Positions 1-7,652 of a stretch of DNA of 64,000 nucleotides are shown here, in pieces. Under the pieces are notes generated by a model, which did no database searches, had not been told where the DNA came from, and worked only from the letters and a program-made list of their open reading frames with translations. Every line of letters starts with the position of its first letter. Position 1 is the first letter of the stretch. Source of the stretch: Pseudomonas sp. Os17 (GTDB lineage: Bacteria; Pseudomonadota; Gammaproteobacteria; Pseudomonadales; Pseudomonadaceae); assembly GCF_001547895.1 (NCBI RefSeq), contig NZ_AP014627.1, positions 3,909,501 to 3,973,500 on the forward strand. Direction: 5' to 3'. The translations under genes were made by a program, and so were the position numbers.

Positions 1-505
1 CGGCCGGGATTACACAGCGTGGCTGCTGGGCAGCGAATGGAACAACCTGACCCGTCGCGACCTTGGCGGAAGCCAGGGGCGCAACTGGTTCAATGACCGG
101 TTCATTGACTGGTTCAGAGGAGTGACTGGTTCTGGGTGCAGCTCCTGCACTACCCCCTAGTGCAGGAGATTCACTAGGGGGTGAACCTGCTGCATTACCC
201 TGGTGAATCTGCTGCACTACCCCTGGTGCAGGAGGTGCACCACCATCAAGGGTCAGGAAGTAGACGTTCGACGAGTTACCCTTCGGCCCACCCTTCCGAA
301 TTTCCTTACGAAGCATTCCTGCCTCGCACAAGGCGTTAATATGGTTCATGACAGAGCGCCTGCTGATCTCGCACTGGTCGGCGATATGCTGATAGGACGG
401 CCAGCACTCCCCCATATCGCTGGCGTTGTCAGCCAGCTTGATCAGCACCAGCTTGCGCAATGGATTGCCGACGCGAATCTTCATCGCGGCGACCATAAGG
501 CCCAT
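1..505 (-). CDS. Phage replication protein O-like, N-terminal part (runs off left edge)
   Basis: The minus strand is open from an ATG at 505, two bases after the stop of the rha gene, to the window edge, giving about 168 residues. Residues 1-75 form a helix-turn-helix domain of the kind seen in phage replication initiators (WPSYQHIADQCEISRR, then an SVMNHINALCEAGML-like recognition helix). A Gly/Pro/Ala-rich linker follows, encoded by iteron-like DNA repeats. This is the layout of lambda O, where the origin lies inside the initiator gene. The C-terminus is not visible, so a helicase-loader or other fusion cannot be excluded. Confidence 0.7.
   Translation of the reverse strand, partial: MGLMVAAMKIRVGNPLRKLVLIKLADNASDMGECWPSYQHIADQCEISRRSVMNHINALCEAGMLRKEIRKGGPKGNSSNVYFLTLDGGAPPAPGVVQQIHQGNAAGSPPSESPALGGSAGAAPRTSHSSEPVNEPVIEPVAPLASAKVATGQVVPFAAQQPRCVIPA
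131..245. repeat. Iteron-like repeats, candidate phage replication origin
   Basis: On the minus strand three imperfect copies of about 25 bp share the cores AGGGGTAGTGCAGCAG, AGGGTAATGCAGCAG and GGGGGTAGTGCAGGAG, each followed by a TTCACC or TGCACC end. They lie inside the O-like gene. A perfect 11-bp inverted repeat (CTCCTGCACTA and its complement, 5-nt loop) spans 142-168. Repeats inside an initiator gene are typical of lambdoid origins. Origin function is inferred. Confidence 0.5.
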
Positions 506-507
506 GC

Positions 508-1302
508 TCACGCGACACCTCGCAGGGCCTTGTCGTGAGTAAACAGGCCGTCCCAGGTCTTTTTCATAGGCAGCTCGCCAGCCAGATACAGGTCGTACAG
601 GCGCACCGCGCCCTTCTTGAGCAAGACTGGCGTGAAGGAAATGAAGGCTTCTTTGCCGTGGGGAGTGACTTCGTGCTGGTGCTCGGTCATGTACTTGTCG
701 CGGGCGTAGGAAGCCACACGAAGGCGCAGGCCGGACTTGCTCTCGTTGTAGAGCCAGTTACGGCTCTCCAGGTACTTACCCACCTGCATGACGTTGACCC
801 CATTGAGGCCCTTGCAGAACTGGGTGTGGGTCATACCTTCCTTGAACAGGTTCTCCAGGGAGTGGATCCTGGTAGCCTGGGCTTCGACCTGGATAGTCAA
901 CTGAAGCCGGGCCTGCTCAGCCTCAAAGGCCAGCTGGATCAGATCCATGCGAGAAAGCTCACGCGGCTGGGCAATGACTGCTTCAAGCTCACGCCAGCGG
1001 CGAACGACGGCCAGACGCATCTTGGCGCTGTAGCCGGTCAGTAGCGTGTCGGTCATCTCTCGGTTGAGGTTGAAGCACGGCAGGAAGCGCCCGGTGCTGT
1101 CCTTGTACTGGGCTGAAAAATCAGCCGAGTCGATTTCAAGCTCAGCGAGCATCGAGCGGATATCAGCCAGCACGTTCTTGTGCAGCTTCCCGGTCAGTTC
1201 GGCGATCTCGACAGACGACATAGTCCGCGCCACGTTTTGCGAATTCTGAAAACGTGGCGCGATGTTGGTAGGGGTATTGCTCGAATTGGGTTGGCTCTGC
1301 AT
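508..1302 (-). CDS. rha: Rha family phage regulatory protein
   Basis: This 264-residue protein begins with the Rha-type domain (about residues 28-110): MSSVEIAELTGKLHKNV, then DIRSML, and FNLNREMTDTLLTGYS. It is followed by a coiled-coil-like stretch and an antirepressor-like C-terminal domain (about 150-260). Rha proteins are phage regulators or antirepressors that affect lytic growth. It sits between the CII-like and O-like genes and overlaps neither. A GAGAGA stretch upstream of 1302 is a plausible ribosome site. Confidence 0.8.
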   Translation of the reverse strand: MQSQPNSSNTPTNIAPRFQNSQNVARTMSSVEIAELTGKLHKNVLADIRSMLAELEIDSADFSAQYKDSTGRFLPCFNLNREMTDTLLTGYSAKMRLAVVRRWRELEAVIAQPRELSRMDLIQLAFEAEQARLQLTIQVEAQATRIHSLENLFKEGMTHTQFCKGLNGVNVMQVGKYLESRNWLYNESKSGLRLRVASYARDKYMTEHQHEVTPHGKEAFISFTPVLLKKGAVRLYDLYLAGELPMKKTWDGLFTHDKALRGVA

Positions 1303-1329
1303 AATCAGGTCTCTCTAGTTTTACGAATA

Positions 1330-1356
1330 AGCCGACCTCGACCGTCGGCTTTTTTT
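1330..1356 (+). terminator. Rho-independent terminator-like hairpin
   Basis: AGCCGAC and GTCGGCT form a 7-bp stem with a 7-nt loop, followed by six or more T residues on the plus strand. It lies between the rha and CII-like genes. It would stop plus-strand transcripts entering the early region and should weakly affect the minus-strand operon. Confidence 0.55.
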
Positions 1357-1495
1357 GTGCCTAGGTTTTCGGTGGTCTCTACTTACTAGTGCTCCGGCAA
1401 AGCCCCCGATTTGAATGTCGTGTTTTGTAAATGCTGTAAATCGCAATGGGGCCCCTCGCCCCCATCCCCCAAAACCCCGCGCATGCGCGGAAAAA

Positions 1496-2110
1496 TCAGG
1501 CAATGGACTTCAACGGCCGGGTCGAAGCGATTAACTGCTCAGCCTTACGCCTCAACTCCCCTGCCCGCGCTTCAACCTGACGGCACTGCTTCGCAAACGC
1601 CGGCAGGAGCGGCAGGTCTTCCTCGCTCATCACCTGGTCGTCAAAAACCTCGCTGCCAGTGTCGATAACGTCACCGAGGGCGCGAACCAATGCACCAAAG
1701 CTCTTGTTCGCACATTGCTGGCTCTGCATCTGACGAGCACCTATCAAGCCGTGACGGCTGGCGAGCTCGTTGATGCAGTGGTCGCGGAATTCAGGCTCCA
1801 AGGCGTTCACCCACGACTCTTCAAGCCAGGAAGGCATGTCTTGATCGCCGGACAACCAGCGCTGAACACGCTTTAGCCAGCGCCCGGTTGCCTTCACGAA
1901 CTCACTGACATCGTTGTGCTCAGTGAGCGCGGCGAAGTCAGGAACCTCTTTGGCGATCGCTTTCTCCGGACACGACAGATGCAGTTCGCGGCTCAGCGCT
2001 TGGGCGAAGTGGTCCTGGCTCATGCTGGTTCGGGCAATCTGATTTGCGGCGTGCGCGACCAGCACTTGGTCACGGGTTTGGGCGCTATGTCTTGGACTGG
2101 ACGTTTCCAT
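1496..2110 (-). CDS. CII/YdaT-like phage regulator (hypothetical)
   Basis: This 204-residue soluble protein is encoded directly downstream of the Cro/YdaS-like gene. It has a helical N-terminus, a central WLKRVQRWLSGD segment, then LPEEFRD-like and CINELASRHGLIGAR segments. The pattern resembles YdaT/CII-type proteins that pair with YdaS-like Cro proteins in prophages. The assignment rests mainly on position and weak pattern resemblance. A GAAGAGAG site precedes the ATG at 2110. Confidence 0.45.
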   Translation of the reverse strand: METSSPRHSAQTRDQVLVAHAANQIARTSMSQDHFAQALSRELHLSCPEKAIAKEVPDFAALTEHNDVSEFVKATGRWLKRVQRWLSGDQDMPSWLEESWVNALEPEFRDHCINELASRHGLIGARQMQSQQCANKSFGALVRALGDVIDTGSEVFDDQVMSEEDLPLLPAFAKQCRQVEARAGELRRKAEQLIASTRPLKSIA

Positions 2111-2164
2111 GGGGACTACTCTCTTCTAATCTGGAATTACTGAGGAGACGGACGGGGTAGTCGC

Positions 2165-2386
2165 TCAAGCGACCATCTCGCCCCAGGGAAACGAAGGGCA
2201 AAGCTGCCCCCTCTTAACTTCGCCACCTGTAAGCGCCTCGATTTGAAGCGCCCTTGCTGCCGGAACGGGCCGATCTCCCGAACACCACTGGCTTACAGTC
2301 GGGGTTCGAACATCAAGACGGCTGGCCAGCGCTGTTTGGCTGCCCAAAATCCCGGCTGCCTTCCGAACCGCTTCTGCTGGTGTCAT
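2165..2386 (-). CDS. Cro/YdaS-family HTH repressor
   Basis: A 73-residue protein with the YdaS/Cro pattern: MTPAEAVRKAAGILGSQ, TALASRLDVRTPTVSQW, then VPAARALQIEALTGG. The ATG at 2386 is preferred over an upstream one at 2407 because GGAG lies eight bases before it and family members start at this point. It is divergent from the CI gene across the operator region and is probably the first gene of the leftward early operon. Confidence 0.75.
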   Translation of the reverse strand: MTPAEAVRKAAGILGSQTALASRLDVRTPTVSQWCSGDRPVPAARALQIEALTGGEVKRGQLCPSFPWGEMVA

Positions 2387-2407
2387 GGGTTTTCTCCGGT
2401 TTGTCAT

Positions 2408-2484
2408 GCGCCAAATATAAGGCAATAGCTAATCACTAACAAGCCATTGCCTACTCGGCAACGGACTAGGCTTAATTAGGCAAT
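2408..2484. promoter_or_regulatory. Immunity region with repressor half-sites
   Basis: The short cro-cI interval carries repeated copies of one half-site. AGGCAAT lies at 2420-2426, its inverse ATTGCCT at 2446-2452, another AGGCAAT at 2478-2484 overlapping the cI start codon, and a related TAGGC at about 2466-2470. This is the expected operator array for divergent cro/cI promoters. The site over the cI start suggests autoregulation. Which repressor binds which site is inferred. Confidence 0.6.
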
Positions 2485-3244
2485 GCTTACAGGAATAGAA
2501 TTAGGCGCAGCCATCGAGCGAGCTCGGGTCGCCAAAGGCGTTACAAAGAAAAAGCTCGCCGAAGATTTCGGCGTGGCGGGCCCCTCTGTCCAAGGCTGGG
2601 TAAAGACGGGGCGAATCGACAAATCTAAGCTCATGGAGCTGATTGAGTATTTCTCAGATGTCGTTTCCCCTGCGCACTGGGGGCTGAGCGAGCGTATGGG
2701 GGATATTCTGAGCGTCGCTGAAGCTCCAGCCGCCTATGACTCTTCACCAAAGGCTAGCGTCAAGCTTTCCAACATCGAGACCTGGGATGACGCAACTCCG
2801 CTCCCTGAAGACGAGGTCTACGTCCCATTCCTGCGCGAAGTAGAGCTTGCAGCTGGCTCTGGCCGGTTTGTGATCGAGGAAAGCGACACCGCCAAGCTGC
2901 GCTTCTTCAAGAGCGATCTGCGCCGCAACAACGTGCAGTTCAGTAATGCCAAGTGCGTGATCGCCCGCGGCAATAGCATGTTCCCAGTGCTGCGCGATGG
3001 CGCCACGGTCGGCGTGAACACTGGAAAGAACTCGCTTGGCGATATCGTCGATGGCGACCTCTACGCGATCAACCACAATGGCCAGCTACGCGTGAAGCAG
3101 GTTTACCGCCTGCCCACCGGCCTGCGTCTGCGCAGCTTCAACCGCGACGAACACCCAGATGAGGACTACACGTTCCAGGAGATCAAAGAGCAGCAGATCT
3201 CAATCCTGGGCCATGTGTTCTGGTGGGGGATGTTCGCTCGGTAA
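2483..3244 (+). CDS. CI-type phage repressor with S24 (LexA-like) peptidase domain
   Basis: This 253-residue protein has an N-terminal HTH (about 8-50: VTKKKLAEDFGVAGPSVQGW) and a C-terminal S24 domain. An Ala124-Gly125 autocleavage site is visible in ELAAGSG, with catalytic Ser165 in GNSMFP and Lys205 in RVKQV. RecA-stimulated cleavage, and so SOS induction, is expected for this family. All catalytic residues are intact, so the immunity switch looks functional. The start overlaps an operator half-site and no strong Shine-Dalgarno is visible. Confidence 0.9.
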   Translation: MLTGIELGAAIERARVAKGVTKKKLAEDFGVAGPSVQGWVKTGRIDKSKLMELIEYFSDVVSPAHWGLSERMGDILSVAEAPAAYDSSPKASVKLSNIETWDDATPLPEDEVYVPFLREVELAAGSGRFVIEESDTAKLRFFKSDLRRNNVQFSNAKCVIARGNSMFPVLRDGATVGVNTGKNSLGDIVDGDLYAINHNGQLRVKQVYRLPTGLRLRSFNRDEHPDEDYTFQEIKEQQISILGHVFWWGMFAR

Positions 3245-3270
3245 CAGCGTGATTTTTCAGGGAGGAGATG

Positions 3271-3651
3271 ATGGAGTCCGGCGAACGGAAATGCCCGCAT
3301 TGCGCGGAGCAGATCAAGCAAGATGCCGTGAAGTGCAAACATTGCGGGTCGGATGTTACCAATCCGCCAAAGTCAAAAGACCAGAAAGCGAGATCGACGC
3401 AAAAAATTGCGCTGTTCTGGCTTGTGATTGTAATTGGCGCCTATACGGTTATCTCCAAGAATATCGGATCGAGCTCGGCCGAGCCCACTGAAGAAGAGTA
3501 CTCCCGCCAGGCGATTGATCTGTGCTGGAAGAATGTGGACGACAAGCTTGCCGATCTCGATGCCAGAAGAGCAATGAGAGACGCTTGCATGCGAATGACA
3601 AAGGCACACGGCCAGAAATACGGCAGTGCTGCTGGCATGCGAACAGAGTGA
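3271..3651 (+). CDS. Zinc-ribbon single-pass membrane protein
   Basis: A protein of about 126 residues begins with a zinc ribbon (CPHCAEQIKQDAVKCKHCG, two CxxC knuckles). One transmembrane helix follows at about residues 46-64, then a charged tail with two further cysteines. GGAGGAG lies directly before two adjacent ATGs at 3268 and 3271; the second has better spacing. It is the first gene after cI and may be expressed from the prophage. Function is unknown; superinfection exclusion is one possibility. Confidence 0.7.
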   Translation: MESGERKCPHCAEQIKQDAVKCKHCGSDVTNPPKSKDQKARSTQKIALFWLVIVIGAYTVISKNIGSSSAEPTEEEYSRQAIDLCWKNVDDKLADLDARRAMRDACMRMTKAHGQKYGSAAGMRTE

Positions 3652-3679
3652 CATCTCCAATGGCCGCCAGGAGCTGCCT

Positions 3680-3925
3680 ATGCCCCTCACCAAACCGAAC
3701 CAGCAGCTGCGGCGCGACCTGAAAGAGGCTGCAGCCCTGCTCAAATGGTCAGGCGTCGACATCATGCAGGTGGCTACCCGTCTTTCTGAAGCTGGCCTTG
3801 AGGATGATGCGCAGAACCTGATGAAGATCGCGGTGAGCTTTCAGGAAGCTGAGGACAAGCTGGCAGGTTATGCGGAAGAAGTGAGGGTGAGGCAGATAAA
3901 ACGAGACGCGAGCGATCACGGATGA
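3680..3925 (+). CDS. Small hypothetical phage protein
   Basis: An 81-residue, charged and mostly helical protein (LRRDLKEAAALLKWSG, VATRLSEAGLEDDAQ). The ATG at 3680 follows AGGAG at ideal spacing, so the longer upstream reading is not used. It overlaps the next gene by four bases (ATGA), which implies translational coupling. No function is recognised. Confidence 0.65.
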   Translation: MPLTKPNQQLRRDLKEAAALLKWSGVDIMQVATRLSEAGLEDDAQNLMKIAVSFQEAEDKLAGYAEEVRVRQIKRDASDHG

Positions 3926-4140
3926 CTCAATGGCGCAATCAGAGCTTCTGGAGCAAGGTTGGGGTCATTGCTTGCCTGGCTTTTCTTATCATGATCCCCG
4001 GCTACTCCGACGCTGCCGGGCTGGGCGGAGGCTCATCCGGTCGCAAGCGCGTGTTCAGCCCAGGATTCGTTGCGCTTTGCGTTTTCGTGGTCGTGGCTGA
4101 GCTGATTGCGCTGAACCATTTTTATGGTGCGCGCGAGTGA
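3922..4140 (+). CDS. Small two-helix membrane protein
   Basis: A 72-residue protein with two hydrophobic segments (about 12-31 and 49-66) separated by a Gly/Ser/Arg-rich loop. Its start overlaps the preceding stop. Genes of this type beside cI are often lysogenic-conversion genes, but nothing in the sequence names a role. Confidence 0.6.
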   Translation: MTQWRNQSFWSKVGVIACLAFLIMIPGYSDAAGLGGGSSGRKRVFSPGFVALCVFVVVAELIALNHFYGARE

Positions 4141-4164
4141 GGTGAAAGCGGAATAGTTAAAAGC

Positions 4165-4233
4165 AAGCCCGTATACCCACCAATCATTGACTGATCCAGC
4201 AGTTCCACCAGGTCCGCCATGAGCGGGCTTTTT
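4165..4233 (+). terminator. Possible terminator after the cI transcript
   Basis: AAGCCCG (4165-4171) pairs with CGGGCTT (4224-4230), which runs into TTTT. The loop is long (52 nt), so this is weak. It lies between the cI-linked genes and the next promoter region. Confidence 0.3.
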
Positions 4234-4234
4234 C

Positions 4235-4293
4235 ATGCCTAATCGAAAATAATTAGGCATTACCTATTTACATAAAATTAGCCTATGCCTAAT
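4235..4293. promoter_or_regulatory. Second operator/promoter region with 9-bp palindromes
   Basis: ATGCCTAAT (4235-4243) and ATTAGGCAT (4252-4260) form a perfect 9-bp inverted repeat with an 8-bp spacer. A third copy, ATGCCTAAT, lies at 4285-4293. The core TTAGGCA matches the half-sites between cro and cI. The AT-rich stretch between could hold the promoter of the rightward (pL-like) operon. Control by CI or Cro is inferred from the shared core. Confidence 0.6.
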
Positions 4294-4878
4294 ATTAATC
4301 CCAAGCCAACGCAACACCGGCCCAGCAGCGAAAGCCGCACCGCTCTTTAACAACCTGCGCAACACAGAAACACCAACAGACCGCATTGCCTCTACCGGCG
4401 ACCGGCGATCAGACGGGTCAGATAGCCCGCCAACGACAGGAACAACCTGTGCGGCTGATCGAGAGCGAAACGCTCGAACCGTGCGAACGACCTGGCATGC
4501 AATGCGCCCCGCGAATCCCAGCGGCAGAAGGGAGATTCAACTGAACAGAATTAGCGCCCCGAGCTTCGGCATTGAGGGGCGCCGGACCTCATGCACCCTG
4601 CCCCACTCAGCCGGGCATTCAGAGCTGTAGCGTGCATGTTGTAAGGACCTGTGAACCGCGGCGAACAGATGCTGTTTGACGCTGCGCGGAGGAAGCTCGA
4701 AGCCCCCACCGACGAAGATCGGACAGCCCTGCAATCAGCAGCGGGTAACTGGCCAACATCGCTGACGCAACAACCCCGGTCTGACGCCAGTAGCGGGACC
4801 GGGGCACTTTGGAAAGCATCACTAAGCAGTCTTCTCGCGAGGACTGCTTGGGATGACAACCACTTGGAAATAAATTGC
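4294..4878 (+). other. Long untranslated leader of the rightward operon
   Basis: About 580 bases without a convincing gene lie between the operators and the ParB-like gene. A stem of GCGCCCC and GGGGCGC lies at 4554-4582. A GTG at 4651 opens the downstream frame earlier, but that extension does not look like the ParB family. Antitermination or leader regulation is possible; no known nut-type site was recognised. Confidence 0.35.
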
Positions 4879-5730
4879 ATGGCCAAGTCTTTCAAGCAAA
4901 TGATCAAAGACGGGGATCTGAAGCGGGCTGACGCGATGAAGGCCCGCCTGGAAGATCTACACGAAGAACCCGGCTTCAACCTTCGGGCCGAAGGTGAAGA
5001 GCTGGAAGAAAGCATCAACGCACTCGCTGAGTTCATCTTCGCCGGCGGCCAGATCCCCGCGCTTGAAGTGCGACCTCGCGCCGAAGGTGGGATGTGGGTT
5101 GTCGATGGCCACCGCCGTCGCCGCGCCTACTTGAAGCTGGATCAGGCAGGTCGCCTTCCAAGAGTGCCGAGCAAGGACGACCCAGAGCGCCTGGAGGCGT
5201 GGATCTCGATTGTTCCTTTCGAGGGCAACGACGCCGAACGGGTAGCAAGGGTCATCACCAGCCAGGAAGGAAAGAAGCTCTCTCCTCTTGAGCTGGCAGA
5301 TGGCTACAAGCGGCTCACCGCATTTGGCTGGACGCCTGATCAGATCGCCAAGAAGGTCGGCAAAACACGTCAGCACGTTGAGCAAGTGATGACACTCGGC
5401 AATGCCAACACAGACGTTCAACAGCTTGTTGCATCGGGCCAAGTGTCCGCTACAACTGCGGTGCAGGTGGTGCGGCAGCATGGCGAGGAAGCAGGCAAAG
5501 TGCTTGGTGGCGAGCTGCAAAAGGCCAAGGCGACCGGCAAGTCCAAGGTGACCGCAGGATCGATGCGCGGCCCTACAACTTCCCGTCAACGGCTCGAAGC
5601 GATACGTGTAGCAGCACAGGAAATCTTCAAAGCAATGCCTGATGGCTACCTGAATAGTTCAGGGCCAGAGGTCAGCCTCCCCACAGCACTGCTCCTCAAG
5701 CTCCAGCGGGCGGTTAGCGAAGCAACCTAG
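4879..5730 (+). CDS. ParB/KorB-like DNA-binding protein
   Basis: A 283-residue protein. A ParB N-terminal-like domain spans about 20-130 (GGQIPALEVRPR, then VVDGHRRRRAYL, the family GHRR box). A KorB/ParB-type HTH region follows (LSPLELADGYKRL, WTPDQIAKKVGKTRQHV). No ParA partner is nearby, so it is more likely a transcription or accessory phage factor than a partition protein. The ATG at 4879 is chosen because homology-like sequence begins there. Confidence 0.75.
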   Translation: MAKSFKQMIKDGDLKRADAMKARLEDLHEEPGFNLRAEGEELEESINALAEFIFAGGQIPALEVRPRAEGGMWVVDGHRRRRAYLKLDQAGRLPRVPSKDDPERLEAWISIVPFEGNDAERVARVITSQEGKKLSPLELADGYKRLTAFGWTPDQIAKKVGKTRQHVEQVMTLGNANTDVQQLVASGQVSATTAVQVVRQHGEEAGKVLGGELQKAKATGKSKVTAGSMRGPTTSRQRLEAIRVAAQEIFKAMPDGYLNSSGPEVSLPTALLLKLQRAVSEAT

Positions 5731-5861
5731 CAATTCAATTGCATCCCCGCGCCGGTTCTTCTGAACAACCAGCGCCACGTCAGCGTGACGTCAACTGCCC
5801 GATCCCTGGTGCTCACGGGCACCAGGGCGCATGGGAAATCTCCTTGTGAGCCATAAAGTGA

Positions 5862-6098
5862 TCAATCGTCCCTGTCATCACGATCGCGATTGTGGTCACG
5901 CCATCGATCACCATCTCGGCGGTCATGCCTGTGGTAATAACCCTGATCGTTGTCATTGCCCTGGTCATATCTCCGATCGTGATCATAGCCCCTGTAACGA
6001 TCACGACCGTATCCTCCTCCATCGTCCCAGACAGGCACGCAACCTCCCAACAAGAGGGAGCCTGATAGAGCCAAAAGAACGATTGCTGCGCGCTTCAT
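5862..6098 (-). CDS. Small lipoprotein with Asp/Arg/Tyr-rich tail
   Basis: A 78-residue protein starting MKRAAIVLLALSGSLLLGGC, a lipoprotein signal with a clear lipobox. After about 12 residues the remainder is low-complexity Asp/Arg/Tyr/His. AGGACA precedes the ATG at 6098. It is antisense to the surrounding phage operon, so it probably has its own promoter and is a lysogenic-conversion (moron-like) gene. Confidence 0.65.
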   Translation of the reverse strand: MKRAAIVLLALSGSLLLGGCVPVWDDGGGYGRDRYRGYDHDRRYDQGNDNDQGYYHRHDRRDGDRWRDHNRDRDDRDD

Positions 6099-6288
6099 TT
6101 TGAATGTCCTGAAAGCCAGTAAGGGCAGGATATTTGACTGCAAATAAGTTCAGAAATTCATTGGCGAAAAGCAAATCTCGCCACCTCCGACACCACCCGC
6201 ATGCACTCCCCTCCGCGCCCATCGGCAACCAGCGGAGCGGATGAGTGCAGCCGAGTTTTGTTGGGTCAACCAAACACTGGAGGTCGCC

Positions 6289-6567
6289 ATGCATCACTGT
6301 ACCGATACCCAAGCAGTCTGCCGTGGCTGCGGGCTGAAGCTTCGCGGCTCGCCATCATGGAAAGGCGGCCTCGCTTATCATCCTGAGCCTAAAGGCGAGA
6401 TCCACCAATGCCACTACGGCGGCTGGGTCTGCTCGCGACGCTGTGATATCCGCGCCTGCGTCGAGCTGGAAGGAACGATGCCAGGCTGCGGTGGCGTGAA
6501 CGGCTATGAGCGGCTGTCCACCTACGCAAAAGAGAGCATTGATCGCCACTGGCCGGAGGCAGCATGA
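6289..6567 (+). CDS. Cys-rich hypothetical phage protein (zinc-binding)
   Basis: A 92-residue protein with several Cys/His pairs (CRGCG, HQCHYGGWVCSRRCD) suggesting a zinc-binding fold. GGAGG lies upstream of the ATG at 6289. It overlaps the next gene by four bases. It resembles small uncharacterised Pseudomonas phage early proteins. Confidence 0.65.
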   Translation: MHHCTDTQAVCRGCGLKLRGSPSWKGGLAYHPEPKGEIHQCHYGGWVCSRRCDIRACVELEGTMPGCGGVNGYERLSTYAKESIDRHWPEAA

Positions 6568-6986
6568 ACACTGCAATGCAGATATGCCAGACCCGGTATG
6601 ACGCCAGGCTGCCTCCAGAGTCGGTTGATACCGAGGAGGCTGAGCGGATCTGGGTCGACAACGCGGCCTGTGACCTGCTGGACGGGCAAGACGTAATGTT
6701 CCAGCGCCGCATGCGCAGTACTCAGGGCGTAACGCATGACCAATTCGCGCAGGCTGTCGATGAATACGTGATGAATCATCTCTGCGAGCCCGGAATGGGC
6801 GCCACAGTGATCGGTCGTTTGATCTTGGCTGCGCACCGTAGAGACGTGTCAGAAGCCCGCAGCGCCGCATTTGAGGCGCTGGATAGCCAAGACCCTGACG
6901 AAACCCTGCGCGATATTGCACGCACCCTCCTTCGCCCTCTTGCTGCTGATGGCCTGATTGCCCAGGCCGAGGACAATGAGCTGTGA
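6564..6986 (+). CDS. Hypothetical phage early protein
   Basis: A 140-residue soluble, mainly helical, acidic protein, coupled to both neighbours by overlapping start/stop codons. No recognised domain. Its place within a tight early operon supports its being a real gene. Confidence 0.65.
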   Translation: MNTAMQICQTRYDARLPPESVDTEEAERIWVDNAACDLLDGQDVMFQRRMRSTQGVTHDQFAQAVDEYVMNHLCEPGMGATVIGRLILAAHRRDVSEARSAAFEALDSQDPDETLRDIARTLLRPLAADGLIAQAEDNEL

Positions 6987-7174
6987 GCCCTCACATTCTC
7001 ATCGACCAAGCCCTCGAAGGCGTTGCCGATCCCAACAGCCAGCCCGACATCGATGTCCTGGTGCAAGGCCTGATCACCCGCCTGTTCACTGACGGTGCAA
7101 TCACCACCGACGAATTCACCCACTACTGCAAGCGCCTGATGGAAGCCTGTCACCGGCGCAAGGAGGCAGAATGA
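6983..7174 (+). CDS. Small hypothetical phage protein
   Basis: A 63-residue protein with a GTG start overlapping the upstream stop by four bases; its own stop overlaps the next ATG. It is helical and acidic (QPDIDVLVQGLITRLF). Function unknown. Confidence 0.6.
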   Translation: MSPHILIDQALEGVADPNSQPDIDVLVQGLITRLFTDGAITTDEFTHYCKRLMEACHRRKEAE

Positions 7175-7368
7175 CCACTTCCCCAGTCAAGTCGCTCATC
7201 GAGGAGCAACTGGAAGACATCACCGCTCACAACCTGCGTGATGCCTACAGCCTGGCCGAGCGCCGGGGCTTTTTCGGACCGCCGGTTGAGCAGTATGCGG
7301 AGCCAGGTTACCGCGGTCGGGTGCTGCAGGTTCTTCGCTATCGCGTGGCCCAACTGGAGCGGCGGTAA
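7171..7368 (+). CDS. Small hypothetical phage protein
   Basis: A 65-residue protein in the overlapping operon chain (ATGA at 7171, TAATG at 7366). The sequence is helical (IEEQLEDITAHNLRDAY). No family recognised. Confidence 0.6.
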   Translation: MTTSPVKSLIEEQLEDITAHNLRDAYSLAERRGFFGPPVEQYAEPGYRGRVLQVLRYRVAQLERR

Positions 7369-7544
7369 TGAGCGGCGCCGGCGCACACAAGCGTGGTCAG
7401 CAGCTGGCGATCCGCTGCGCGAAACTCCGACGCGAAGGCCTGTCACTTTCAGAAGTGGCCCAGGCCGCTGGTATCAAGAAGGAGCAGGCCAACGCCAAGA
7501 TCACCCTGGGCGAGCGCCTGTTATCGCTGGAGGAATCGCCATGA
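7368..7544 (+). CDS. Small HTH-like phage protein
   Basis: A 58-residue basic protein that shares one base with the preceding stop. The central LRREGLSLSEVAQAAGIKKE resembles a helix-turn-helix, so DNA binding is plausible. It is followed by a GGAGG site and a 16-codon open frame (7541-7591) encoding a hydrophobic peptide. Confidence 0.55.
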   Translation: MSGAGAHKRGQQLAIRCAKLRREGLSLSEVAQAAGIKKEQANAKITLGERLLSLEESP

Positions 7545-7591
7545 TCCCCGTTATCGCAATCGTCTGGTTCGCCTGCGTCTATCTGAGATAG
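7541..7591 (+). CDS. Possible 16-residue hydrophobic peptide
   Basis: An ATG overlapping the previous stop and preceded by GGAGG at seven-base spacing opens MIPVIAIVWFACVYLR, a membrane-spanning-like microprotein. The ribosome site and overlap are the only support. Confidence 0.3.
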   Translation: MIPVIAIVWFACVYLR

Positions 7592-7652
7592 ATGCCGCAG
7601 CATCCTCTCGCCGAATTTTACAGCGCCTCCTCTGACGGCGCGGAGAACAATC

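Noticed and set aside
131..245. Repeats considered as a CRISPR array
   Set aside because: Only three imperfect repeats with almost no spacers, inside a coding gene. They fit iterons better.
4651..4878. GTG-started N-terminal extension of the ParB-like protein
   Set aside because: The extra 76 residues do not look like the family, and the ParB-like sequence starts at the ATG at 4879.
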